Origin: Halomonas maura | Lineage (GTDB): Bacteria; Pseudomonadota; Gammaproteobacteria; Pseudomonadales; Halomonadaceae | NCBI RefSeq assembly: GCF_030409305.1 | Contig: NZ_JAUFPQ010000027.1 | Span: forward strand, 29,150 to 93,149 | Direction: 5' to 3' | DNA length: 64,000 bases | In this document: positions 26,057 through 34,599 of the stretch, piece by piece | Position numbering within the stretch: position 1 is the stretch's first letter | How the letters are laid out: each line of letters begins with the position of its first letter | Position numbers and translations under genes: made by a program | The notes under the pieces: generated by a model | The model's database searches: none | What the model was told of the DNA's origin: nothing | The model's input: only the letters and a program-made list of their open reading frames with translations

Positions 26057-27403
26057 ATGAATGCTGTCGTCCTGGCCATCCTGGTGATGGTCACGCTGAG
26101 TCTCGCCCGCGTTTCCGTGGTCTTCTCCCTGATCGTCGCCAGCCTGGTCGGCGGGCTCTATGCCGGCATGCCGATCGGCGAGATCATGGACGCCTTCAAT
26201 GACGGCCTGGGCAACGGCGCCACCGTCGCCATCTCCTATGCCGTGCTCGGCGCCTTCGCCGTGGCCCTGTCGCGCTCGGGGATCACCGAGCTGCTCTCCC
26301 GTAAGGCCATCGCCGGCCTCCGGCTCGATGAAGGCATCCCCAAGCGTCGGCTGATCAGCTTCGGGCTGCTGGGGATGCTGCTGGCCGCCGCGGTGAGCTC
26401 CCAGAACCTGATCCCGGTGCATATCGCCTTCATCCCGGTGCTGGTGCCGCCGCTGCTCAAGCTGATGAACCACCTGAAGCTCGACCGTCGCGCCGTGGCC
26501 TGCGTGATCACCTTCGGCATCACCGCGCCCTACATGCTGCTGCCGGTAGGCTTCGGCTCGATCTTCCTCCACGACATCCTGCTAGCCAACATCAACGAGA
26601 GTGGCGCCAGCCTCGGCCTCGAGGTGTCGGCGAGCATGGTGCCGATGGCCATGATCGTGCCCATCGGCGGCATGGGAGTGGGACTGCTGGCCGCCCTGCT
26701 GTTCAGCTATCGCGACCAGCGGGAGTACCGGGACCTGGACCTGGCCCACGGCGACGAGAGCCAGGCCCAGGCGGCCGGGCACCTCAAGCCCTGGCAGCTC
26801 GGCGTGCTGGCCATCGCCCTGGGCGGCACCGTGGCCACCCAGCTGGTCACCGGCTCGATGGTTCTGGGCGGCATCTTCGGCTTCGCCCTGCTCTCGGTGA
26901 GCGGCGTCTTCCGCTGGCACGAGCAGGACGGCATCTTCACCGAGGGCATGCGCATGATGGCGCTGGTCGGCTTCATCATGATCTCGGCGGCCGGCTTCGC
27001 CAGCGTCATGCAGGAAAGCGGCCAGGTCGAGACCCTGGTGACGAGCTCCACCGAGCTGATCGGCGACAACAAGGGCCTCGCCGCCCTGGTGATGCTGCTG
27101 GTCGGCCTGTTCATCACCATGGGCATCGGCTCGTCCTTCTCGACGATCCCGATCATCGCCTCGCTCTACGTGCCGCTGGCCATCAACTTCGGCTTCTCGC
27201 CGATGGCCACCATCGCCCTGGTGGGCACCGCCGCGGCGCTGGGCGATGCCGGCTCGCCGGCCTCGGATTCCACCCTCGGCCCCACCGCCGGCCTCAACGC
27301 CGACGGCCAGCACGACCATATCTGGGACAGCGTGGTGCCGACCTTCCTGCACTACAACATCCCGCTGATCGCCTTCGGCTGGCTCGCCGCCATGACCCTC
27401 TGA
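26057..27403 (+). CDS. YuiF-like permease of the Na+/H+ antiporter superfamily, putative histidine permease 1
   Basis: A 448-residue membrane protein with about eleven hydrophobic segments. It belongs to the predicted-permease group that includes Bacillus YuiF, a proposed histidine transporter. Features are SLLVGGLYAGMPIGEIMDAFNDGLGNGA-type N-terminal sequence, SQNLIPVHIAFIPVLVPPLL in the middle and GDAGSPASDSTLGPTAGLNA near the C-terminus. AAGGA precedes the ATG. The position straight after hutH supports a role in histidine import, though coupling ion and substrate are inferred. A second copy follows in tandem; the two share a 296-bp identical DNA tract at the 3' end. Confidence 0.82.
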   Translation: MNAVVLAILVMVTLSLARVSVVFSLIVASLVGGLYAGMPIGEIMDAFNDGLGNGATVAISYAVLGAFAVALSRSGITELLSRKAIAGLRLDEGIPKRRLISFGLLGMLLAAAVSSQNLIPVHIAFIPVLVPPLLKLMNHLKLDRRAVACVITFGITAPYMLLPVGFGSIFLHDILLANINESGASLGLEVSASMVPMAMIVPIGGMGVGLLAALLFSYRDQREYRDLDLAHGDESQAQAAGHLKPWQLGVLAIALGGTVATQLVTGSMVLGGIFGFALLSVSGVFRWHEQDGIFTEGMRMMALVGFIMISAAGFASVMQESGQVETLVTSSTELIGDNKGLAALVMLLVGLFITMGIGSSFSTIPIIASLYVPLAINFGFSPMATIALVGTAAALGDAGSPASDSTLGPTAGLNADGQHDHIWDSVVPTFLHYNIPLIAFGWLAAMTL

Positions 27404-27413
27404 GACGCCAGAC

Positions 27414-27439
27414 GCCGGCCTGCCCGAGGGCAGGCCGGC
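27414..27439 (+). terminator. Hairpin after the first YuiF-like gene
   Basis: GCCGGCCTGCC / GGCAGGCCGGC stem of 11 bp with a loop of four bases, 11 bases after the stop codon. No T-tract follows, so it may be an mRNA-stabilising hairpin or a partial terminator separating the tandem genes. Confidence 0.45.
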
Positions 27440-27579
27440 CGCGTTCCACCCCCGCCTCGCTCGACTACGCTGGCCGGATCGCCGCCGGACGCCGGGTGAC
27501 GACTGGCACCCAGCCACAGCGCCGTTACAATGTGCGGCTTTTGCAGTCGCCCCGCCCACCCTTCGAGCAAGGACCCCAC

Positions 27580-28914
27580 ATGAACGCCATCGTGCTCTCC
27601 ATCCTGATCATGGTCACCCTCAGCCTGATGCGGGTCTCCGTGGTCTTCGCGCTGATCGCCGCCACCCTGGCCGGCGGCCTCTACGCCGGCATGCCGATCG
27701 GCGAGATCATGGACGCCTTCAACGAGGGCCTCGGCAACGGCGCCACCGTGGCCATCTCCTACGCCGTGCTCGGCGCCTTCGCCGTGGCCCTGTCGCGCTC
27801 GGGGATCACCCAGCTGCTCTCCCAGAAGGCCATCGCCGGGTTGCATCTCGACGAGGGCATCCCCCATCGCCAGACCATCGTCCTCACCCTGCTCGGCGTG
27901 CTGCTGGCCTTCTCGATCAGCTCCCAGAACCTGATCCCGGTGCATATCGCCTTCATCCCGGTGCTGGTGCCACCGCTGCTCAAGCTGATGAACCACCTGA
28001 GGCTCGACCGTCGCGTCGTGGCCTGCGTGATCACCTTCGGCATCACCGCCCCCTACATGCTGCTGCCGGTGGGCTTCGGCTCGATCTTTCTCAACGACAT
28101 CCTGCTCACCAACCTCAACGACAACGGCCTGGACGTCACCGCGGACATGGTCCCGATGGCCATGGTGGTACCCATCGCCGGCATGGCACTGGGTCTCGCC
28201 GTGGCAGTACTGGTGAGCTATCGCGGCAAGCGGGACTACGCGGACCGCGACCTGGCCCACGGCGATGAGACACCCGCCGAGGCCGCAGGCCACCTCAAGC
28301 CCTGGCAGATGGTCGTGCTGGGGCTGGCCCTGGTGGGGACCGTGGTGGTGCAGCTGCTGAGCGGCTCCATGGTGCTCGGCGGCCTGTTCGGCTTCGCCCT
28401 GCTGTCGGTGAGCGGCGTCTTCCACTGGCACGAGCAGGACAGCATCTTCACCGAGGGCATGCGCATGATGGCGCTGGTCGGCTTCATCATGATCTCGGCG
28501 GCCGGTTTCGCCAGCGTCATGCAGGCCAGTGGCCAGGTCGAGACCCTGGTGACGAGCTCCACCGAGCTGATCGGCGACAACAAGGGCCTCGCCGCCCTGA
28601 TCATGCTGCTCGTCGGCCTGTTCATCACCATGGGCATCGGCTCGTCCTTCTCGACGATCCCGATCATCGCCTCGCTCTACGTGCCGCTGGCCATCAACTT
28701 CGGCTTCTCGCCGATGGCCACCATCGCCCTGGTGGGCACCGCCGCGGCGCTGGGCGATGCCGGCTCGCCGGCCTCGGATTCCACCCTCGGCCCCACCGCC
28801 GGCCTCAACGCCGACGGCCAGCACGACCATATCTGGGACAGCGTGGTGCCGACCTTCCTGCACTACAACATCCCGCTGATCGCCTTCGGCTGGCTCGCCG
28901 CCATGACGCTCTGA
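27580..28914 (+). CDS. YuiF-like permease of the Na+/H+ antiporter superfamily, putative histidine permease 2
   Basis: A 444-residue paralogue of the preceding gene with the same helix pattern and motifs. It differs mainly around residues 90-110 and 180-260 (for example LNDNGLDVTADMVPMAMVV in place of INESGASLGLEVSASMVP). From 28612 to 28907 its DNA is identical to 27101-27396 of the first copy, with no synonymous change, while the first two thirds have diverged. AAGGA precedes the ATG. A strong terminator follows. The two may differ in affinity or substrate; histidine transport is inferred from context. Confidence 0.82.
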   Translation: MNAIVLSILIMVTLSLMRVSVVFALIAATLAGGLYAGMPIGEIMDAFNEGLGNGATVAISYAVLGAFAVALSRSGITQLLSQKAIAGLHLDEGIPHRQTIVLTLLGVLLAFSISSQNLIPVHIAFIPVLVPPLLKLMNHLRLDRRVVACVITFGITAPYMLLPVGFGSIFLNDILLTNLNDNGLDVTADMVPMAMVVPIAGMALGLAVAVLVSYRGKRDYADRDLAHGDETPAEAAGHLKPWQMVVLGLALVGTVVVQLLSGSMVLGGLFGFALLSVSGVFHWHEQDSIFTEGMRMMALVGFIMISAAGFASVMQASGQVETLVTSSTELIGDNKGLAALIMLLVGLFITMGIGSSFSTIPIIASLYVPLAINFGFSPMATIALVGTAAALGDAGSPASDSTLGPTAGLNADGQHDHIWDSVVPTFLHYNIPLIAFGWLAAMTL

Positions 28915-28937
28915 GCCCCCGGACGCCACGAAACGCG

Positions 28938-28976
28938 AGAGGCCCCGCCGGCTTACCGGCGGGGCCTCTTGCTTTC
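28938..28976 (+). terminator. Rho-independent-type terminator ending the hut group
   Basis: A perfect 14-bp stem AGAGGCCCCGCCGG / CCGGCGGGGCCTCT with the loop CTTA, followed by TTGCTTTC. It lies 23 bases after the second permease stop. Confidence 0.85.
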
Positions 28977-28993
28977 AGGGAAAATGCTCAGCG

Positions 28994-29147
28994 GAAACGT
29001 TGATTCATGTCGCGAGCGACGAGAGGCTGGGCGCTGCCGGAGCGGAGCAACCGCAGTTGACTGGGGTTCAATGAGGATTTGAGCGGTCCGGCGTCCCGGC
29101 ACCGCCAGCGCCCAGGATATCGAGCGCAGCAATGAATCAGCGATTTC
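28994..29147. repeat. Structured intergenic repeat, copy 2
   Basis: A 154-bp element whose ends form inverted repeats: TGATTCAT (29001-29008) pairs with ATGAATCA (29132-29139), and the flanking GAAA pairs with TTTC. Inside, CTGGGCGCTG (29027-29036) pairs perfectly with CAGCGCCCAG (29106-29115), and CAAC-CGCA-GTTG (29048-29059) forms a central hairpin. The same layout occurs at 7815-8013 with changed but still pairing bases. The element directly abuts the stop codon of the reverse-strand ychJ-like gene. No protein frame is shared by the copies. Confidence 0.78.
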
Positions 29148-29600
29148 CTAACGCACGCAGCAGGCCTTGCCCTTTCGCCCGCTGCCGCAGGGACAGGGAT
29201 CGTTGCGCCCCGGCTTGAGGCGCGTCATCGAGGGGTCGCCGTCCACGTAGCGCCAGCGCCCTTCCTCGCGGCGAAAGCGCGAGCGCTCCTCCAGCACGCC
29301 CCAGCGGCGCCCCTCGCGGAAGGTGGCGCGAAAGTGCACCGTGCCGGCATCGCCCGACTCGCCATGCTCGAGGATCTCCAGGCGCACCCAGCGGGTGGCC
29401 TCGTCGGGGGGCAGCTCGGCCGGCCGGCTCTCGGGAGCCCAGGTGGCCAGCAGGTAGTCGGTGAGGCCCAGGGCGAAGGCGCTGTAGCGCGAGCGCATCA
29501 GCGCCTCGGGGGTCGGCGCCGGCTCGCCCCGGTGGTAGGGCCCGCAGCAGTCTGCCAGCGGCAGGCCGCTGCCGCAGGGGCAATTGTGGCGTTTCGTCAT
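29148..29600 (-). CDS. ychJ: YchJ-family protein with two SEC-C zinc motifs
   Basis: A 150-residue soluble protein of the UPF0225/YchJ family. SEC-C type metal-binding motifs lie at both ends: CPCGSGLPLADCCGPYH near residue 7 and DPCPCGSGRKGKACC near residue 133, the second resembling the SecA tail. Between them is an NTF2-like domain with MRSRYSAFALGLTDYLLATW, the family hallmark. Function is unknown; it has been linked loosely to ribosome or SecB-type binding through SEC-C. The ribosome site is weak. It is a single reverse-strand gene upstream of which lies hrpB. Confidence 0.9.
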   Translation of the reverse strand: MTKRHNCPCGSGLPLADCCGPYHRGEPAPTPEALMRSRYSAFALGLTDYLLATWAPESRPAELPPDEATRWVRLEILEHGESGDAGTVHFRATFREGRRWGVLEERSRFRREEGRWRYVDGDPSMTRLKPGRNDPCPCGSGRKGKACCVR

Positions 29601-29685
29601 CGGGTGATGGTGTCCATGGTGGATGTAAGTTACTGCCCCAGGCTCACCGAGAAATCGACGAGCGCAGGCACTGTTCGGACATGGC

Positions 29686-32127
29686 CTAGCGGCGCTTGGT
29701 GCGCGCAGTCGCCTGGGCCGACCAGGGGTCTTCCGGCCAGGGGTGCTTGGGGTAGCGGCCGCGCATGTCCTTGCGCACCTCCGGATAGCCGTTGGTCCAG
29801 AAGCTCGCCAGGTCCGCGGTCACCTGCAGCGGCCGCCGCGCCGGGGACAGCAGGTGCAGCAGCGGCGCGACCCGCCCGCCGACCAGCCGCGGCGCCTCGC
29901 GCCAGCCGAACACCTCCTGGAGCTTGACCGCCAGCACCGGCGTCTCGCCCCGGTAGTCCAGGCGGATCCGCGAGCCGCTGGGCACCGCCAGGTGGGTCGG
30001 CGCCAGCTCGTCGAGCCGGGAGCGCAATGGCCAGTCGAGACGATCGAGCAGGATCCGGGCGAACGGCAATCGCTCCACCGCCTCGAGGCGCGTCAGTCCG
30101 TCGAGGTAGGGGGCGAGCCAGGCCTCGAGGTCCTCGAGCAGCGCGGCATCGGACCAGTCGGGCCAGGGCGCGCCCTGCTCGCGGCGCAGCAGGGCGACCC
30201 GGCCGCGCAGCTGCTCGGCCGCCTCGTCGAGGGGCAGGCGCTCGCGGCGCCGCAGCGCCGCGAGCAGTGCCCGGCGCACCGCCTCCGGTGGCAGGTCGTG
30301 CAGGGGCCGTCGCTCGAGCACCACCGCCCCCAGGCCGCGCCGGCGTTCGCCGACCAGCCGACCCGCCTCGTCGGACCATTCGAGGTGCTCGCGCCATTCG
30401 CCGGCCTCCGGGTGCAGGGCCGTCAGCCGCGTCTCGTCGAGGGCCGCGGCCCGGAAGATCCGCCCGCCGCCGGCCTCGCCGTCGAGTTCCACCGCCACCA
30501 GCAGCTCGGCGTGGGCCAGGGGATGCTCGCCGGGCAGGGTCGCCTGGCCGCCGCCGGCCAGCCGGAAGCGCCCGGACGCGAGCCGCTGGGCGACCCGCTC
30601 GGGCCAGGCCAGGGCCAGCAATTCGCCGAGCGGGGCCAGGCCCGGCGCCTCGAGCCGGCAACCCATGCGGCGCGCCAGCCGCCGGGCGTCGCGCTGCCAG
30701 GCGTGATCCTCGCCGGGGGCGGCGAAGCGACGCTCGAGTGCCGTGGCCAGGTCGCGCTCGGCATCGGCGTCGCGGCCCTCGAGCAGCGCGGCGAGGCCAC
30801 AGGCCAGGCCCTGCGCCGCGAGTTCGCCGGCCCGCTCGAGCATCACCGCCAGGCGCGGGTGGGTGGGCCAACGGGTGCAGGCCCGGCCCAGCGGGGTCAG
30901 CCGATGTCCGGCATCCAGCAGCCCGAGGCGCGCGAGCAGCTCGCGACCGGCGGCCAGCGCCGCCGCCGAGGGCGGCGTGACCCAGGTCAGGGCGTCGGGA
31001 TCGGCGATCCCCCAGCGCGCCAGTTCGAAGGCCAGCGGCGCCAGGTCGGCCTGGCGGATCTCTGGCTCGCGGTCCGGGGCCAGCGGCTGCTCCTCGGCCC
31101 ACAGCCGGTAGCAGACGCCGGGGCCCTGGCGACCCGCCCGCCCGCGGCGCTGCTCGGCGCTGGCCCGGTTGACGCGCCGGGTCTCCAGCCGCGTCAGCCC
31201 CGTGCGCGGCTGGAACACCGGCAGGCGCTCGCGGCCGGCGTCGACGACCAGCCGTACCCCGTCCACGGTCACGCTGGACTCGGCGATGGCGGTGGCCAGC
31301 ACCACCCGGCGGCGCCCCTGCGGGTCCGGGCGCAGCGCCCGGCGCTGAGCGTCCAGCGGCAGCCGGCCGTGCAGCTCGTGGACGGCGACGTCGGGCAGGC
31401 GCTCGGCCAGGTGCCCGGCCAGCCGGCGGATCTCGCCGACCCCGGGCAGGATCGCCAGGGCGTCGCCGTCGTCGGCCGCCAGGGCCTCGGCCACCACCGC
31501 CGCCTGGTGGCGGGCCGCGTCGTCCCGGGCCCGGGGCGGACGATAACGGGTCTCGACCGGATGCCGTCGCCCCGGACAGTCGATCACCGGCGTGGCCTCG
31601 CCGAGCACGGCGGTGAGCGCGGCGACATCCAGGGTCGCCGACATCACCAGCAGGCGCAGCTCCTCGCGCACCGACTGGGCGTCCAGCGCCAGCGCCAGCC
31701 CCAGGTCCGCCTCCAGGCTGCGCTCGTGGAACTCGTCGAAGACGATCCCCGCCACGCCCTCGAGCAGCGGGTCGTCCTGGAGCATGCGCGTCAGCACGCC
31801 CTGGGTCACCACCTCGAGGCGCGTGGCCGGGCCCACCCGGGACTCGCCGCGCATGCGATAGCCCACCGTCTCGCCGACCGGCTCGTCCAGGGACGCGGCC
31901 ATGTAGCCGGCGGCCAGCCGCGCGGCCACGCGGCGCGGCTCCAGCAGCAAGAGCCGTCCGCCACGACACCAGTCGGCCTCGAGCAGGGCCAGGGGCACCC
32001 GGGTGGTCTTGCCGGCCCCCGGCTCGGCCACCAGCAGCGCCCGGGCATGGTCGGCCAGGGCGGCCTGGATCTCGGCCAGCCGGGCCTCGATGGGCAAGGC
32101 CGTCGGCGAGGTTCCCTCATCGTTCAT
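29686..32127 (-). CDS. hrpB: HrpB, DEAH-type ATP-dependent RNA helicase
   Basis: An 813-residue helicase. Walker A is EPGAGKTTRVP near residue 35, the DEAH-box variant is DEFHERSLEADLGL near 128, and LLVMSATLD is motif III. The helicase C-terminal motif RAGRQGPGVCYRLW appears near 345, followed by the HrpB-specific C-terminal domain (RRPLQVTADLASFWTNGYPEVRK-type ending). Length matches E. coli HrpB (about 810). Its cellular role is poorly known. Divergent from the purine permease gene at 32305, with a RutR-type site between them. Confidence 0.94.
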   Translation of the reverse strand: MNDEGTSPTALPIEARLAEIQAALADHARALLVAEPGAGKTTRVPLALLEADWCRGGRLLLLEPRRVAARLAAGYMAASLDEPVGETVGYRMRGESRVGPATRLEVVTQGVLTRMLQDDPLLEGVAGIVFDEFHERSLEADLGLALALDAQSVREELRLLVMSATLDVAALTAVLGEATPVIDCPGRRHPVETRYRPPRARDDAARHQAAVVAEALAADDGDALAILPGVGEIRRLAGHLAERLPDVAVHELHGRLPLDAQRRALRPDPQGRRRVVLATAIAESSVTVDGVRLVVDAGRERLPVFQPRTGLTRLETRRVNRASAEQRRGRAGRQGPGVCYRLWAEEQPLAPDREPEIRQADLAPLAFELARWGIADPDALTWVTPPSAAALAAGRELLARLGLLDAGHRLTPLGRACTRWPTHPRLAVMLERAGELAAQGLACGLAALLEGRDADAERDLATALERRFAAPGEDHAWQRDARRLARRMGCRLEAPGLAPLGELLALAWPERVAQRLASGRFRLAGGGQATLPGEHPLAHAELLVAVELDGEAGGGRIFRAAALDETRLTALHPEAGEWREHLEWSDEAGRLVGERRRGLGAVVLERRPLHDLPPEAVRRALLAALRRRERLPLDEAAEQLRGRVALLRREQGAPWPDWSDAALLEDLEAWLAPYLDGLTRLEAVERLPFARILLDRLDWPLRSRLDELAPTHLAVPSGSRIRLDYRGETPVLAVKLQEVFGWREAPRLVGGRVAPLLHLLSPARRPLQVTADLASFWTNGYPEVRKDMRGRYPKHPWPEDPWSAQATARTKRR

Positions 32128-32241
32128 GGTGGCATCGGTCTCCCATGGTGGTGCATCGGCACCTACTTAATCGTATACAAAAATCACTCTGACTGTTGCC
32201 TAGTCGCTGCCATGTTGACTAGTCTTGAACCACCGACAACC

Positions 32242-32255
32242 TGACCGAAAGGTCA
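32242..32255. promoter_or_regulatory. RutR-type operator upstream of the purine permease
   Basis: TGACCGAAAGGTCA, an inverted repeat TGACC / GGTCA with a four-base centre, 50 bp before the permease ATG. It matches the E. coli RutR consensus TTGACCANNTGGTCAA in both half sites and is repeated at 34531-34544. Confidence 0.72.
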
Positions 32256-32304
32256 AGTTATCGGAATTCCGTCCCCATGCCGACCAACAACAAAGGTAAG
32301 ACGC

Positions 32305-33681
32305 ATGCAACATTCCTCCTCTGCCCGCCCCGCGGACGTCACGGCGGGCGATGTCCCGCAGACGTCCCAGGCCCCGTGGCTGGACACCTATTTCGGCGTC
32401 AGCCGTCGCGGCTCCACCCTCAAGACCGAGATCCTGGCCGGCATCGCCACCTTCCTCGCCGGCATGTACATCATCGTGGTCAACCCGGCCGTGCTCTCCG
32501 ACGCCGGGATCCCCTTCTCCGCGGCGCTCTCGGCCACGGTGCTGATCAGCTTCATGAGCAGCCTGGCCATGGGCCTCTATGCCCGCAACCCCATCCTGGT
32601 GGCGCCGGGCATGGGCATGAACGCCCTGTTCACCTACACCCTGGTGCTGGGCGCCGGTCTGACCTGGCAGGTGGCCCTGGGCTGCGTCTTCTGGTCCGGG
32701 GTGATGTTCGCCGTGCTGGCGATGTTCAACGTGCGCAAGGCGATCATCGAGGCCATCCCGCTGTCGCTGCGCTACGCCATCACCTGCGGCATCGGGCTCT
32801 TCATCACCTTCATCGGCCTGCAGAACGCCGGCTTCATCGTCGGCAGCGACGCCACCCTGGTCACCCTGGGCAACATGGACGCGAGCCTCGCGATCTTCTT
32901 CCTCGGCCTGGTCGCCACCGGCGTGTTCGTGATCCTGCGCTTCAACGGCGCGCTGATCATGGGCATCGCCCTGACCACCCTGCTGGCCGCCCCCATGGGC
33001 CGGCTGTGGGGCGACGAGGTCATGGTCGCCTGGAACGGCCTGGCCGCCTGGCCGGACTTCGGCGCGGTGATGCAGGTCGATATCGTCGGCGCCCTCAAGG
33101 TGGCCTACCTGCCGTTCATCTTCGTGATGCTGTTCACCAACTTCTTCGATGCGCTGTCCTGCTTCATGGCCCTGTCGGAATCCGCCGACCTCAAGGACAA
33201 GGACGGCAATCCGCGCAACCTCAAGCGCTCCATGACGGTGGATGCCTTCGCCTCGATGATCGCCGCGCCGCTCGGCACCAGCGCCGCCCAGACCTTCATC
33301 GAATCCGGCGCCGGGGTGGCCCAGGGCGGAAGAACCGGCCTGGTGGCCGTGGTCATCGCCCTGCTCTTCCTGCCCTTCCTGTTCCTGTCGCCGCTGCTGT
33401 CGCTGGTCCCCGGCATCGCCACCGCCCCGGCCCTGGTGCTGGTGGGACTGTTCATGATGGCGCCGATCGGCAAGATCGACTGGCAGCACTTCGATCAGGC
33501 CCTGCCGGCCTTCCTGGCCATCATCCTGATGCCGCTGACCTACTCGATCACCCTCGGCATCGCCTTCGGCTTCATGAGCTTCGTGCTGATCAAGGCGGCG
33601 ACCGGGCGGATCGGCGAGATCAAGCCGGCGATGTGGGTCTCCGCGGCGCTGTCGGTGCTGATGCTGCTCACCGCCCAGTAG
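32305..33681 (+). CDS. NCS2/AzgA-type purine permease (adenine/guanine/hypoxanthine)
   Basis: A 458-residue membrane protein of the AzgA branch of the nucleobase:cation symporter-2 superfamily (relatives AdeP, GhxP, PbuG). Typical sequences are STLKTEILAGIATFLAGMYI, NPILVAPGMGMNALFTY and NFFDALSCFMALSESADL, with GTSAAQTFIESGAGVAQGGR in the second half. AAAGG precedes the ATG. It is convergent with the RutR-like gene and shares a RutR-type operator with xdhA, so it should supply purines to XdhABC, GuaD and the deaminase. Specificity among purines cannot be read from sequence. Confidence 0.9.
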   Translation: MQHSSSARPADVTAGDVPQTSQAPWLDTYFGVSRRGSTLKTEILAGIATFLAGMYIIVVNPAVLSDAGIPFSAALSATVLISFMSSLAMGLYARNPILVAPGMGMNALFTYTLVLGAGLTWQVALGCVFWSGVMFAVLAMFNVRKAIIEAIPLSLRYAITCGIGLFITFIGLQNAGFIVGSDATLVTLGNMDASLAIFFLGLVATGVFVILRFNGALIMGIALTTLLAAPMGRLWGDEVMVAWNGLAAWPDFGAVMQVDIVGALKVAYLPFIFVMLFTNFFDALSCFMALSESADLKDKDGNPRNLKRSMTVDAFASMIAAPLGTSAAQTFIESGAGVAQGGRTGLVAVVIALLFLPFLFLSPLLSLVPGIATAPALVLVGLFMMAPIGKIDWQHFDQALPAFLAIILMPLTYSITLGIAFGFMSFVLIKAATGRIGEIKPAMWVSAALSVLMLLTAQ

Positions 33682-33735
33682 GCACGGACGGCCATCGGCG
33701 CGGTCGGCGGGCGTTCAGCTCTCCGCCGCGCCGGG

Positions 33736-34419
33736 TCAGGAATGGGCCGGCTGCCCGCGCGGCGCGGCCGCCGGGTCGGGATGGCGGACCCCGCAGCCCT
33801 TGATGACCACCCGGGTCAGGAAGTCGGTGATGCGCTCCAGGTCGTCGTCGCTCAGCGCCTCGCGCCCGGTGATGCCCAGCACCTGGGCCTCGAAGTCGGC
33901 GTAATGCTGGGTCGAGGACCAGATCAGGAAGATCAGCCAGACCGGGTCGACCGGATCCATCAGGCCACGGTCGGCCCACTCCCGGAACACCGCGGCACGG
34001 CTCTGCACCCAGTCGCGCAGCTCGCCGCTCAGGTACTCCTGCAGGAAGGGCGCGCCGCCGAGGATCTCGCTGGCGAACAGCCGCGAGCCCTCGGGGTGAC
34101 GCCGCGAGATCTGCATCTTGGAACGGATGAAGGCGGAGAGCACCTCGGCCGGGTCGTCCTCCGGCGAGATGTCGTCGAGCATGGCATTCCAGCGCTCCAT
34201 CATCCGCTCCAGCAACCGGACGTAGAGCTTGCGCTTGCTGCCCATGTAGTAGAGGACGTTGGACTTGGGCAGGCCCGCCTGCTCGGCGATCTCCTGCAGG
34301 CTGGCCCCGCGGTAGCCATGCCGGGCGAAGACCCGCTCCGCCGCCGCCAGGATCGCCTGCTCGTTGCGCCGACGGATGGCGCCGCCTTCCTGCTCGCTTG
34401 GGTGTTCTGCCTTGGCCAT
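33736..34419 (-). CDS. rutR: RutR-like TetR-family repressor
   Basis: A 227-residue TetR-type regulator. The helix-turn-helix is residues ~20-65 (ILAAAERVFARHGYRGASLQ, then LPKSNVLYYMGSKRKLYVRLL). The C-terminal domain reads SRLFASEILGGAPFLQEYL and PVWLIFLIWSSTQHYADFEA, close to E. coli RutR, the uracil/thymine sensor. The start at 34419 has GAGGG upstream; a longer reading back to 34545 is less likely. It lies between a purine permease and xdhABC, both with TGACC-N4-GGTCA sites, so here the RutR scaffold apparently governs purine catabolism. The effector may be uracil or a purine metabolite; this is not decidable from sequence. Confidence 0.87.
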   Translation of the reverse strand: MAKAEHPSEQEGGAIRRRNEQAILAAAERVFARHGYRGASLQEIAEQAGLPKSNVLYYMGSKRKLYVRLLERMMERWNAMLDDISPEDDPAEVLSAFIRSKMQISRRHPEGSRLFASEILGGAPFLQEYLSGELRDWVQSRAAVFREWADRGLMDPVDPVWLIFLIWSSTQHYADFEAQVLGITGREALSDDDLERITDFLTRVVIKGCGVRHPDPAAAPRGQPAHS

Positions 34420-34530
34420 GGGCCCTCGCTGTTCGAACCGATCGTGGGACGAAAGCTTGCCTGAGAGGCGCCCCACAAGGCAATCCGAGCCACCTGCCGA
34501 CAAAAAAGTGCAGGGGAAACTTGCCAAAGC

Positions 34531-34544
34531 TGACCGAATGGTCA
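34531..34544. promoter_or_regulatory. RutR-type operator upstream of xdhA
   Basis: TGACCGAATGGTCA, followed by AG as in the first site. It lies 56 bp before the xdhA ATG and 112 bp before the rutR start, in the divergent region, so it could control both. Confidence 0.75.
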
Positions 34545-34599
34545 AGAATCAACTCAACCCCTACTCCTTCGGCCAACACAACCACAAACGGAGCCGGCC

